DNA from: Barnesiella sp. An55
GTDB taxonomy: Bacteria; Bacteroidota; Bacteroidia; Bacteroidales; Barnesiellaceae
Assembly (NCBI RefSeq): GCF_002161555.1
Contig: NZ_NFHZ01000001.1
Span: 62,001-126,000, forward strand
Reading direction: 5' to 3'
Length of the DNA stretch: 64,000 nt
Of the stretch, positions 43,018-51,501 are shown in pieces. The notes beneath the pieces were generated by a model. That model made no database searches, was not told the DNA's origin, and worked only from the letters and a program-made list of their open reading frames with translations. A program made the position numbers and the translations under genes. Each line of letters opens with the position of its first letter. Position 1 is the stretch's first letter.

Positions 43018-45086
43018 GATTGCGCTGTATTGTTGTCGGGTTTATAGGTTTGTATTCGCTTGCGCAGAGTCGCTTCGTCAAGAGGCTTGCCATCTTCTCC
43101 AAACGGTAATCTGAAGGTACACCCTTCGCGCCATCGGCTGCACCCATAGGCCGTCTTGCCTTGGATCACTTCGCCGGCATGGCATAGCGGGCACAACAAC
43201 GGTTGTTTGTCGGCGGCCGGAGTATCATTGCTTTTGGCGGCCTTTTTTTTGCGAGGCTTGGCCGGCGTGGCGTTCTTCTCTTTTTTCTTGGGCGCTTCGG
43301 GCACAGGAGTGGCTGCCGTGATGCGACCCGAATTGTCGCTGAGAACATGCAGCACAATCTCGCCGACCATCTTTTTCAACTCTTCCAGAAAATCGGCAGC
43401 TCGATATTCGTTACGCTCGATTTTACGCAGCTTGTTTTCCCAGATACCGGTCAGTTCGGCCGACTTGAGCAGCTCGTCGCGGATGGTCCCGATGAGCTCG
43501 ATGCCCGTTTGGGTGGCAATGAGGTTCTTTCGCTCCTTGCGGATGTAGTGGCGCTTGAACAGAGTTTCGATAATGGCCGCACGGGTCGAAGGTCTTCCGA
43601 TGCCATTCTCCTTGAGGGCGTCGCGCAACTCCTCATCCTCGACCATCTTTCCCGCTGTCTCCATCGCCCTCAGCAAAGTAGCCTCGGTGTAGGGCTTGGG
43701 CGGTTGGGTCCACTTCTCGGCCAAGGCCGGCGTGTGGGGGCCTGTCTCTCCTTTGATAAAAGCGGGCAGGGTGCTTTCGCTTTCGTCGCTGTTCTCCTCC
43801 TCTTTCCCGAATACGGTGCGCCATCCCGGCGAGAGAATCTGTTTGCCCGTCGCCTTGAATTCCACCTGATTCACATCACCCATCACTACGGTATTGGAGA
43901 TGGTACAGTCGGGGTAAAAGGCTGCGATAAAACGCCGGGCCACCAGGTCATAGACCTTGCGCTCCTCGGCAGTGAGATTGGTAGCCTTGACATTGGTGGG
44001 AATGATGGCATGGTGGTCGGTCACCTTGGAGTTGTCGAACACCTTTTTGCTCTTGGGTATCTTGCCGGTTTGGAACGGGGCGGTCAACGTCTGGTAATCG
44101 GTGAGAGCCGCCAGGATGCCCGGTACCTTGGGATAGATATCGTCGCTCAGGAAGGTGGTATCGACGCGCGGGTAGGTGGTCACCTTCTTTTCATAGAGCG
44201 ATTGGATGATTTTCAAGGTATTCTCGGCCGAGTAGGAGAATTTTTTGTTGCACTCGACCTGTAGGCTGGTGAGGTCGAAGAGTCTGGGCGGGGCCTCTTT
44301 GCCCTGCTTGGTGGTGATGTCGGTTACGGTAAAGGGAAATCCTTCGATCTTTTGCAGAAAATCCTTACCCTCTTCTTCGGTTTGGAATCGCCCCTTGGTG
44401 ACTGAGAAGGTGGTATCGCGATAGACGGTTTTCAGTTCCCAATAGGGTTGGGGCACGAAGTGGTCTATCTCGAGTTGTCGGTTGACAATGAGAGCCAGGG
44501 TAGGGGTCTGTACTCGCCCGATAGAGAGGACCTGGCGGTTCTGCCCATATTTGAGCGTATAGAGGCGGGTAGCATTCATACCCAACAGCCAGTCGCCAAT
44601 GGCTCGTGACAGTCCGGCAAAGTAGAGCGAGTCGAACTCGGTTTGCGGTTTGAGGTTTTGGAATCCTTCACGAATGGATTCCTCAGTCAACGACGAGATC
44701 CAAAGGCGGTAAACCGGGCACTTACAGGCTGCCTTTTGCATGACCCAACGTTGGATGAGTTCTCCCTCTTGTCCGGCATCACCGCAGTTGATTACGGCCT
44801 CGGCTTTGGACATGAGCGACTCGATAATGCCAAACTGTTTTTCGATGCCACGGTCGGGTATCAGCTTGATACCAAATCGCGTAGGTATCATGGGGAGCGA
44901 CCGCAAGGTCCATTGCTTCCATTGGTCGGTATATTCGTGAGGCTCCTTCAGGGTGCACAGGTGGCCATAGGTCCAAGTCACCTGGTAGCCGTTGCCTTCG
45001 TAGTAGCCGTCGTGCCGGCTTTTGGCACCTACGATATCGGCTATCTCTTTGGCAACACTGGGTTTCTCGGCAATGCACACTTTCAT
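43014..45086 (-). CDS. topB: DNA topoisomerase III
   Basis: A 690-residue type IA topoisomerase that decatenates and relaxes negatively supercoiled DNA. The TOPRIM domain (1-150) has AEKPSVAKEIA and CGDAGQEGELIQRWV. The catalytic Tyr is Tyr305 in TYPRVDTTFLS. Other marks are GRVQTPTLALIVNR, ENGIGRPSTRAAIIETL (about 500) and a C-terminal zinc finger (CPLC...GCSRWREGCTFRLPF). A Lys/Pro/Ala-rich linker (620-640) precedes it. Full length for the family. It heads a short transcript with the NUDIX gene. Confidence 0.97.
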   Translation of the reverse strand: MKVCIAEKPSVAKEIADIVGAKSRHDGYYEGNGYQVTWTYGHLCTLKEPHEYTDQWKQWTLRSLPMIPTRFGIKLIPDRGIEKQFGIIESLMSKAEAVINCGDAGQEGELIQRWVMQKAACKCPVYRLWISSLTEESIREGFQNLKPQTEFDSLYFAGLSRAIGDWLLGMNATRLYTLKYGQNRQVLSIGRVQTPTLALIVNRQLEIDHFVPQPYWELKTVYRDTTFSVTKGRFQTEEEGKDFLQKIEGFPFTVTDITTKQGKEAPPRLFDLTSLQVECNKKFSYSAENTLKIIQSLYEKKVTTYPRVDTTFLSDDIYPKVPGILAALTDYQTLTAPFQTGKIPKSKKVFDNSKVTDHHAIIPTNVKATNLTAEERKVYDLVARRFIAAFYPDCTISNTVVMGDVNQVEFKATGKQILSPGWRTVFGKEEENSDESESTLPAFIKGETGPHTPALAEKWTQPPKPYTEATLLRAMETAGKMVEDEELRDALKENGIGRPSTRAAIIETLFKRHYIRKERKNLIATQTGIELIGTIRDELLKSAELTGIWENKLRKIERNEYRAADFLEELKKMVGEIVLHVLSDNSGRITAATPVPEAPKKKEKNATPAKPRKKKAAKSNDTPAADKQPLLCPLCHAGEVIQGKTAYGCSRWREGCTFRLPFGEDGKPLDEATLRKRIQTYKPDNNTAQS

Positions 45087-45118
45087 ATCGGGGTTCGGCT
45101 TTCGATTTTTTACAGGTG

Positions 45119-45126
45119 CAAAGGTA
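45119..45126 (-). promoter_or_regulatory. -7 element of topB
   Basis: TACCTTTG on the minus strand (45126-45119), 32 bases before the ATG at 45086. No good upstream box. Confidence 0.5.
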
Positions 45127-45154
45127 CGCTTTTATTTTTATTTTGCCTTGTGTT

Positions 45155-46789
45155 TTACCGTCTCATCCGTCGCCTTGTGTTCCATTGTAGCGTTTTGATT
45201 ATGCGTTTTAGATGCGGGTCTTGAACCGACGGGGTAAGCTCCTCTATTTCGGCAGTGGACAACGGTTGCCTCAAAGATTGCAGCAATTTGAACAATCGCC
45301 GGGTTTCGAGTAGCTGAAAGGTGAAGTCGTCGGGGTTGCTCAGGAGGCGTCTATATACCTCTTTCCGTCGGTTTCTCAATCGCTCTTCCCGCATCGAAAT
45401 CTGTTCTTTTTCACTTCTTTCGTTAAGTTGTTGGATTATTTCCCGAAGACGGGATGGTGGTGTGCTGTTTTCGCCTAAAGCAAATTTTAGTGCAGCCTTT
45501 TCTACAGGAGATAAGGCAATACCACGCTCTTCGAGTGCGGCCATAAACTCGTTGCAGCTCCAGACCGGAGGAGGGGCCGTTGCCTCTTTGTTTTCGAGTA
45601 AGGAGATAAAGTCGAGATAGTATTCCGATGCTGTTGAAAAAGGATTATTGAGCGCTCTGATGGTATCGAATGGGTATTCTTTCAATTTAATAAACTCATA
45701 TTCGCAAGCAGTGTCTGTTTTATTAATCATATTATATACAAGTAGATGCGAAAGATATAGATAGTAACTGTTGAGAATGGAGAGGAAGTAGCTCTTTTTT
45801 GTCTGCTCTTCGTCGAGCAATGTCGCTTTTATTTGTTGAAGTTTTACTTTAAATTTATTCTCCTCAAACAACCGGTATTGCGATGGAGAGAGGGTATTCA
45901 ATGCCTTGAACCACGCTTCGTTCTCGCCGATGTTTTGCAGGCGTATCTGTCGCAGGTCTCGGTTGGTTTGAGCATTTCGTCCTACATAGATTAAGTGGAG
46001 GCAATTTTGTTCTATTTCTCCGATATATCGATAGGGGGCGAACAGTTCGTCAAGGGAGACTTGGATAAAGAGGGTATCGGCGGGCTCGATATAAAACGGG
46101 ATGTAGCGGTCGCACAAGACCAACTTTTGCTGCATGGGGTGAGTGACGGGAAGTCGCACCGCGAAAGAGCCGTCGGCTGCGATGGGGACGGTAATGGTTG
46201 TCTGCAGCCCGGTAAAGAGATCGGGCAGCACGATTTTCCCGTCGGGCAGCCCCAATCGGTGATGGTAGCCGACAAGCACTCCTTGCAACAAGGCCGAGTC
46301 GGGTTCAAAGGTAATTACCGGGATCGGGGGGGATGATGTCGTTCTGAACTGAGGCAGAGAGGGTGTGGATGCCTGGTGTTGCCGGGTGAGCGATACTCCG
46401 ATGACACGCATCTCGCCCGAAATCTTGTTTCCTATTAAATCAAATTCATGCAGGGAGGAGGGCAGAGCGGGGAAATCCATTTCGATGGCGATGATGCTGT
46501 CGGTGTCGAATTGGAAGATGCGATTGAAATCGGCGCCGTCCATATCTTTCACCCGGCCAATAAGGCCGCCCAGGCTGTCCTGTATGACCCAGTCGTCGTG
46601 CAGGGTGAGGGTGGTGTGGGGGATCTGTTTCAGGGTGATGTACAGCCGGCTCATCGTGTCGCGCAGCAAGATGCTGTCGATGGTGATTACCGGGGTGTTG
46701 CGGGCTTTCCAGGCCGGGGCTATGAGAATGCTTTCGGCCCTCAAAGACAACAGGCCCAGCGAGAGGAGGAGTAATAAAAAAGCTCTCAT
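45155..46789 (-). CDS. Exported protein like the N-terminal half of TlpA-family proteins, no thioredoxin domain
   Basis: A 544-residue protein with a signal peptide (1-18, LSLGLLSLRA). The middle portion FEPDSALLQGVLVGYHHRLGLPDGKIVLPDLFTG, IAADGSFAVRLPVTHPMQQKLVLCDRYIPFYIEPADTLFIQVSLDELF resembles the N-terminal region of large Bacteroides TlpA-type proteins, where it precedes a thioredoxin module. Here the C-terminal 200 residues are helical and charged, with no CxxC and no thioredoxin fold. The initial half (20-150) shows a beta region with TMSRLYITLKQIPHTTLTLHDDWVIQD. The gene is on the same strand as mazG and dsbD, but 64 bases separate it from mazG. Function unknown. Confidence 0.65.
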   Translation of the reverse strand: MRAFLLLLLSLGLLSLRAESILIAPAWKARNTPVITIDSILLRDTMSRLYITLKQIPHTTLTLHDDWVIQDSLGGLIGRVKDMDGADFNRIFQFDTDSIIAIEMDFPALPSSLHEFDLIGNKISGEMRVIGVSLTRQHQASTPSLPQFRTTSSPPIPVITFEPDSALLQGVLVGYHHRLGLPDGKIVLPDLFTGLQTTITVPIAADGSFAVRLPVTHPMQQKLVLCDRYIPFYIEPADTLFIQVSLDELFAPYRYIGEIEQNCLHLIYVGRNAQTNRDLRQIRLQNIGENEAWFKALNTLSPSQYRLFEENKFKVKLQQIKATLLDEEQTKKSYFLSILNSYYLYLSHLLVYNMINKTDTACEYEFIKLKEYPFDTIRALNNPFSTASEYYLDFISLLENKEATAPPPVWSCNEFMAALEERGIALSPVEKAALKFALGENSTPPSRLREIIQQLNERSEKEQISMREERLRNRRKEVYRRLLSNPDDFTFQLLETRRLFKLLQSLRQPLSTAEIEELTPSVQDPHLKRIIKTLQWNTRRRMRR

Positions 46790-46853
46790 CGGTTATTCGG
46801 TATAGCAAATAAACAGATGAGAGCCTCAATTGGTTCAATTGTGTGTAGCCGAT

Positions 46854-47642
46854 TTACAGACCTTTCTTTTTCGCTTCATCCCAGATGGCATCCATCTCGG
46901 CAAGCGTCATATCCTTTAGGTTACGCCCCTTTTGCAGGGTTTCGTGTTCGAGGTAGTTGAACCGGCGTATAAACTTCTGATTGGTGTGTTCCAATGCATT
47001 CTCGGGGTTGATACCATAGAGTCGGGCCGCATTGATCAGGCTGAAGAAGAGATCGCCAAACTCGCTCTCCATATTGGCGGGATCCATGTGGTCGATTTCT
47101 TCTTTCAACTCATCGAATTCCTCATGAACCTTGTCCCAGACCTGCGAGCGCTCTTCCCAGTCGAACCCCACATTGCGGGCCTTGTCTTGTATGCGATAGG
47201 CTTTGATCAGGGCAGGCAGGGCCGATGGAACGCCTTCGAGTACCGTCTTGTTGCCGCCTTTTTCTTTCAGCTTCAGCTGTTCCCAGTTCTGCTCCACCTC
47301 GTTCGAACCCTCGACGTGGGTCGTGCCAAACACATGCGGGTGGCGGTAGATGAGTTTGTCGCAAAGGGCATTGCACACATCGGCAATGTCGAAGGTACCG
47401 TTCTCTTCGCCTATTTTGGCATAGAATGCAATGTGCAGCAACACGTCGCCCAGCTCCTTTTTCGTAGCCTCACTGTCGTGGCGAATGAGGGCATCGCACA
47501 GTTCATATGTCTCTTCTATGGTGTTGGGCCTCAAACTCTCGTTGGTCTGTTTGTGGTCCCAGGGGCATTTTTCGCGTAAAATATCGAGTATGTCGATAAG
47601 GCGACCGAATGCTTCTGTCTTTTCTTCTTTTGTGTGTGACAT
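46854..47642 (-). CDS. mazG: Nucleoside triphosphate pyrophosphohydrolase MazG
   Basis: A 262-residue protein with two MazG domains. The first has ILREKCPWDHKQTNESLRPNTIEETYELCDAL and EELGDVLLHIAFYAKIGEE-like residues (about 20-110). The second has EEFDELKEEIDHMDPANMESEFGDLFFSLINAARL (about 160-215). Acidic EExxE and E/D motifs bind Mg. It hydrolyses NTPs to NMP and diphosphate, affecting cell survival and ppGpp levels. Gap to dsbD is seven bases, so they are probably one transcript. Confidence 0.95.
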   Translation of the reverse strand: MSHTKEEKTEAFGRLIDILDILREKCPWDHKQTNESLRPNTIEETYELCDALIRHDSEATKKELGDVLLHIAFYAKIGEENGTFDIADVCNALCDKLIYRHPHVFGTTHVEGSNEVEQNWEQLKLKEKGGNKTVLEGVPSALPALIKAYRIQDKARNVGFDWEERSQVWDKVHEEFDELKEEIDHMDPANMESEFGDLFFSLINAARLYGINPENALEHTNQKFIRRFNYLEHETLQKGRNLKDMTLAEMDAIWDEAKKKGL

Positions 47643-47649
47643 AATCGTT

Positions 47650-49605
47650 TTATTTATTGAAAGCTTGTAATCCTTTTTGCAGGAATTCGATGAAGCGGGG
47701 TACGCTTTCGTCGTATCCGTAAGGAGGTGCCAACGGTTCGCCTTTGTCGTTGATAATTACATAGTAAGGTTGCGCATTGGCTCCGAATTTATAGCGTTGC
47801 AGGAAGCTCCACTTTTCTCCCACGGTAGTCAGTTTCACCTGCTTGCCGTTCTCGGTGACCGTGATAGGTTCACTCAGATTTTCCTTGTCATCAACCATGA
47901 GGGTGATGAGTACATATTTATTTTCGAGAATCTGTTTCACATTCGCATCGGTCCAAACCGAGGCCTCCATCTTGCGGCAGTTTACACAACCGTATCCCGA
48001 GAAGTCGATGAGTATGGGTTTCTTCTCTTTGCGGGCGTAGGCCAACCCTTCGTTGTAGTCGTTGAAGGCTGCATGTACTTCTTTGTCATACAGGTTGAAA
48101 TCCTGAGTATATAGCGGCGGAGCAAAAGCACTGATAGCTTTTAACGGGGCACCCCACAAACCGGGAATCATATAGAGGGAGAACGAGAGCGACACGATTG
48201 CCAGGAAGAGTCGGGGAACCGATACATGTTTCACCGGGGAGTCGTGCGAGAAGCTGATTTTTCCCAACAGGTAGAAGCCCAGCAGCGCGAAGATGACAAT
48301 CCAGAGCACCAGGAAGGTCTCCCGGTCGAGGATGTGCCAGCCATAGGCCAGGTCGGCTACCGAGAGGAATTTGAGCGACAGGGCCAGTTCGAGGAATCCC
48401 AATACAACCTTGACCATGTTGAGCCAGCCACCCGATTTGGGCATCTGTTTCATGAGCGAAGGGAACATGGCAAACAGGGCAAACGGTATGGCCAGGGCAA
48501 TGGCAAATCCACCCATACCCACGGCTGGAGCCAAGGTGCCGCCCCATGATGCGGCTTCGACCAGAAGGGTACCTATGATGGGACCCGTACAGGAGAAGGA
48601 AACGAGCACCAGTGTAAATGCCATGAAGAAGATGGCAAGGATGCCGGTGGCCGTATCGGCCTTTCGGTCGAGTTTGTTGCTCCACGATGCCGGCAGAGTA
48701 ATATCAAATGCGCCAAAGAAGGAGACTGCAAACAGAACCAGCAGAGCGAAGAACAGGATATTGAAGATGGCATTGGTGGCCAAATCGTTCAAGGCACTGG
48801 CACCGAACAAAAGGGTAATGAGCAATCCCGCGCCCACATAGATAACGATGATGGAGAGCCCATAGAGAATAGCTTCGCCGATAGCTTTGCGCCGGCTTTG
48901 CTGCTTTTTGAGGAAGAAGCTGACGGTGAGCGGAATCATGGGCCATACACACGGGGTGAGGAGTGCCAGAAGTCCCCCCACAAAGCCCGACAGGAAGATA
49001 AACCACAGCGAGTTGGAGTGCAATGCCCCTTCACTGCCCATAGCCTGGATCTCGGATACCACAGGCTGCCAACCGGGTTGATCGGTGAGGGATGATGATT
49101 GGTTCTTGTTGAAGTTGACGGGTGTCATTACCGGAGCCGCAACCTCTTCGACCTTCTCTTTGCCAAACGAGAATTCATATTTGGTTGGGGGCAGGCAAGT
49201 TACATCGTTGCATGCTTGATAGGTAATGTAGCCGGTGAGTTTGAAGTTGTCGGGATCCTCGACCTTCAAAGCTTGTTTGAAATCTATTTGGGTGTCGTAC
49301 CACCCCAGTTTCATGTCGAACAAAGAGCTGTACTCTTCGTGTGGACGTTTGGCCGGTACGATATCGCCCTGCAGAGATACCTGCGACATTTCATCGAAAG
49401 TAAACGAGGTGGCAATAGGCCCACCTTTAGGAATATCGGTAGCATACAGATGCCATCCATCTTCGATAAAAGCTTGAAAAACGATTTCTTTTTCCTGGCC
49501 ATCGCCTTGTAAGGAAACTTTCCATTTGACAGGCTCCATGATTTGCGCATGGACACCTATGCAGAGAAGCAGGCTCAAGATCGATAGGAGCAAATTTTTT
49601 CTCAT
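47650..49605 (-). CDS. dsbD: Thiol:disulfide interchange protein DsbD
   Basis: A 651-residue membrane protein passing reducing power from cytoplasm to periplasm. Signal peptide (1-20), periplasmic N-terminal domain (25-150), then about eight helices (190-480) with conserved Cys in LLTPCVWPMIPLTVSFF and VSFSCTGPIIGTLLVE. The C-terminal thioredoxin domain (about 510-651) has the active site YGCVNCRKMEASVW. Cys pairs of all three domains are present. This would supply electrons to periplasmic thioredoxin-like partners. It heads a minus-strand operon with mazG. Confidence 0.95.
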   Translation of the reverse strand: MRKNLLLSILSLLLCIGVHAQIMEPVKWKVSLQGDGQEKEIVFQAFIEDGWHLYATDIPKGGPIATSFTFDEMSQVSLQGDIVPAKRPHEEYSSLFDMKLGWYDTQIDFKQALKVEDPDNFKLTGYITYQACNDVTCLPPTKYEFSFGKEKVEEVAAPVMTPVNFNKNQSSSLTDQPGWQPVVSEIQAMGSEGALHSNSLWFIFLSGFVGGLLALLTPCVWPMIPLTVSFFLKKQQSRRKAIGEAILYGLSIIVIYVGAGLLITLLFGASALNDLATNAIFNILFFALLVLFAVSFFGAFDITLPASWSNKLDRKADTATGILAIFFMAFTLVLVSFSCTGPIIGTLLVEAASWGGTLAPAVGMGGFAIALAIPFALFAMFPSLMKQMPKSGGWLNMVKVVLGFLELALSLKFLSVADLAYGWHILDRETFLVLWIVIFALLGFYLLGKISFSHDSPVKHVSVPRLFLAIVSLSFSLYMIPGLWGAPLKAISAFAPPLYTQDFNLYDKEVHAAFNDYNEGLAYARKEKKPILIDFSGYGCVNCRKMEASVWTDANVKQILENKYVLITLMVDDKENLSEPITVTENGKQVKLTTVGEKWSFLQRYKFGANAQPYYVIINDKGEPLAPPYGYDESVPRFIEFLQKGLQAFNK

Positions 49606-49626
49606 AACAACTCTGTTTTAGTGGGG

Positions 49627-49634
49627 CAAAGATA
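49627..49634 (-). promoter_or_regulatory. -7 element of dsbD
   Basis: TATCTTTG on the minus strand (49634-49627), 21 bases before the ATG at 49605. The upstream TTTG box is not clear. Confidence 0.5.
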
Positions 49635-49796
49635 GCGCATATCTATCAAATGAAAAACCGATTTACCAAGATGATTTGGGTAATAATAGATAAAATATGT
49701 AGATGAACAAAAATAGTGTTCGCTATGTGGATAATAATTTTTATCTTTGTCCTGAGTGAAAAAGGAGAGGCGAGACGCGGCAGAATCGGCATTTTT

Positions 49797-49828
49797 GTTG
49801 GAGGATGTTGGCGTTTGCGCTATCTTTG
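49797..49828 (+). promoter_or_regulatory. Promoter of the DHH-DUF4827-glmM operon, with a second upstream box
   Basis: GTTG at 49797-49800, 20 bases, TATCTTTG at 49821-49828. An extra TATCTTTG lies at 49742-49749, 79 bases upstream, without a good partner box. Leader of about 30 bases before the ATG at 49865. Confidence 0.6.
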
Positions 49829-49864
49829 TGTAGATAAAAAAGTAGAACCCGTTAATAGAGATAC

Positions 49865-50896
49865 ATGATTAACAAAATAATTGCGGAAGAAAAAATACAG
49901 CAAGTACGCAAACTGATAGAGAAAAAAGAGAAAATCGTTATTACTTGCCACGTTTCTCCCGATGGCGATGCCGTAGGAGCGTCACTGGGATTGTATCACT
50001 TTCTCGATGGACTGGGCAAAGAGGTCAATGTGGTGGTGCCCGATTTGTTGCCCAAGAATCTGCTTTTTTTGAAAGGGACCAAAGAGATTGTCGTCTATAC
50101 CCGTTACCCCGAATTTGCCGAGAAGTTGATGACAGAGGCCGAGCTCATCTTCTGTCTCGATTTCAATACGCTCAATCGTATCGACCGCTTGCAAAAGTCT
50201 GTTGCTCTCTCTGAGGCCAAAAAGGTACTTATTGACCATCACCTTAATCCCGATGAGTTTTGCGATGTAATCATTTCGCATCCCGAGGTCGCTTCGACCA
50301 GCGAATTAATATTCCGCCTCATCTGCCGCATGGGTATGTTTGACAGCATGGGACTCTATTCGGCCGAAGCCATCTATACCGGTATGATGACCGATACGGG
50401 GAACTTTACCTACAACTCCAATACTCCCGCAATTTACTATATCATTGCCGAGCTGGTGAAACTGGGAATCAATAAAGACCGCATCTATGCGCTGGTGTAT
50501 AATACCAATTCGGCCGATAAAGTGCGGTTGAACGGTTATGCCGTGAGCGAAAAGATGGAAATCTTTCCCGAGTATAAGGCAGCCCTGATATCGCTTACCC
50601 GCGAGGAGCTGAAGAAATATGATTACCACAAGGGCGACAGCGAAGGTCTGGTGAATGTTCCGTTAGGTATCGAAGGAATACGGTTCTCGACTTTCCTGCG
50701 GGAAGACAAAGAGTACATCAAGGTTTCGATGCGCTCCAAAGGTTCTTTCCCGGTTAACAAGGTGGCAGCCGAGCATTTCAACGGAGGCGGTCACTTGAAT
50801 GCCGCCGGAGGAGAGTTTTATGGCACGATGGAAGAGGCTCAGGCTCTGTTGCGCAGCATATTGCCTCTTTATGATAAATATATGGTAAAAGAATAA
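49865..50896 (+). CDS. DHH-family phosphoesterase, NrnA/GdpP type
   Basis: A 343-residue cytoplasmic enzyme. The DHH domain (1-180) has CHVSPDGDAVGASLGLYHFL (Asp33, Asp35), KKVLIDHHLNPDEF with the DHH motif, and TGMMTDTGNFTYNS. The DHHA1 domain (220-343) ends with EHFNGGGHLNAAGGEF. NrnA-type enzymes degrade nanoRNA or pAp; others act on c-di-AMP or pGpA, and sequence alone does not decide. It is the first gene of an operon with a DUF4827 lipoprotein and glmM. Confidence 0.9.
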   Translation: MINKIIAEEKIQQVRKLIEKKEKIVITCHVSPDGDAVGASLGLYHFLDGLGKEVNVVVPDLLPKNLLFLKGTKEIVVYTRYPEFAEKLMTEAELIFCLDFNTLNRIDRLQKSVALSEAKKVLIDHHLNPDEFCDVIISHPEVASTSELIFRLICRMGMFDSMGLYSAEAIYTGMMTDTGNFTYNSNTPAIYYIIAELVKLGINKDRIYALVYNTNSADKVRLNGYAVSEKMEIFPEYKAALISLTREELKKYDYHKGDSEGLVNVPLGIEGIRFSTFLREDKEYIKVSMRSKGSFPVNKVAAEHFNGGGHLNAAGGEFYGTMEEAQALLRSILPLYDKYMVKE

Positions 50897-50910
50897 TAGT
50901 TTGATAAATT

Positions 50911-51495
50911 ATGAATAAGTTAGCACGAGTTTTATTTGTTTTGTTGGCAGGCGTAGCTCTTCTGTCGTCGTGTAAAGACGGTAAATCGTATGCCGATTTG
51001 TTGAAAGAAGAAGACAAGGCCGTGAAAGCATTTTTTGCTGATAAGATAGTCATCAACGAAATACCGGCCGACTCGGTGTTCATCTCCTTGCAAGATGTCC
51101 CAAACAACGACACGCTGGCTGTCCCGTATTACAAACTTGATACAGACGGCAATGTTTATATGCAGGTGCTTGAGCCCGGTGATTTGAACGACCGTTTTGA
51201 AAAAGGCAACGATGTGAACCTGCGTTTCCTGCGTTACGACTTGAAAGCTTTGGTCAATGGCAGTAATCCCGATCCGGTAGGGAATACCAATCCCTCGGAC
51301 TATATTACGATTCGTTTCGGCGAGACGACTCTGTCATCGACTACACAATACGGCACGGGCATACAGTACCCTATGTATTTTCTTGGGAATGAGTGTCGGG
51401 TCAACCTGCTTATTCGGGCCAAAGCCGGGTTTACGGCCGAGACTTCGACGGTGATGCCTTATCTGTATTTCATACGCTACAACAAATCAAAATAA
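50911..51495 (+). CDS. DUF4827 lipoprotein
   Basis: A 194-residue protein with a lipoprotein signal: LAGVALLSSCKDG, lipobox Cys near residue 21. The rest is beta-rich and matches DUF4827 in Bacteroidales (SYADLLKEEDKAVKAFFADKIVINEIPADSVF). It stands 14 bases after the DHH gene and six bases before glmM, a neighbourhood I recall from other Bacteroidales. Unknown function; probably on the outer membrane. Confidence 0.82.
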   Translation: MNKLARVLFVLLAGVALLSSCKDGKSYADLLKEEDKAVKAFFADKIVINEIPADSVFISLQDVPNNDTLAVPYYKLDTDGNVYMQVLEPGDLNDRFEKGNDVNLRFLRYDLKALVNGSNPDPVGNTNPSDYITIRFGETTLSSTTQYGTGIQYPMYFLGNECRVNLLIRAKAGFTAETSTVMPYLYFIRYNKSK

Positions 51496-51501
51496 TCGTA
51501 T

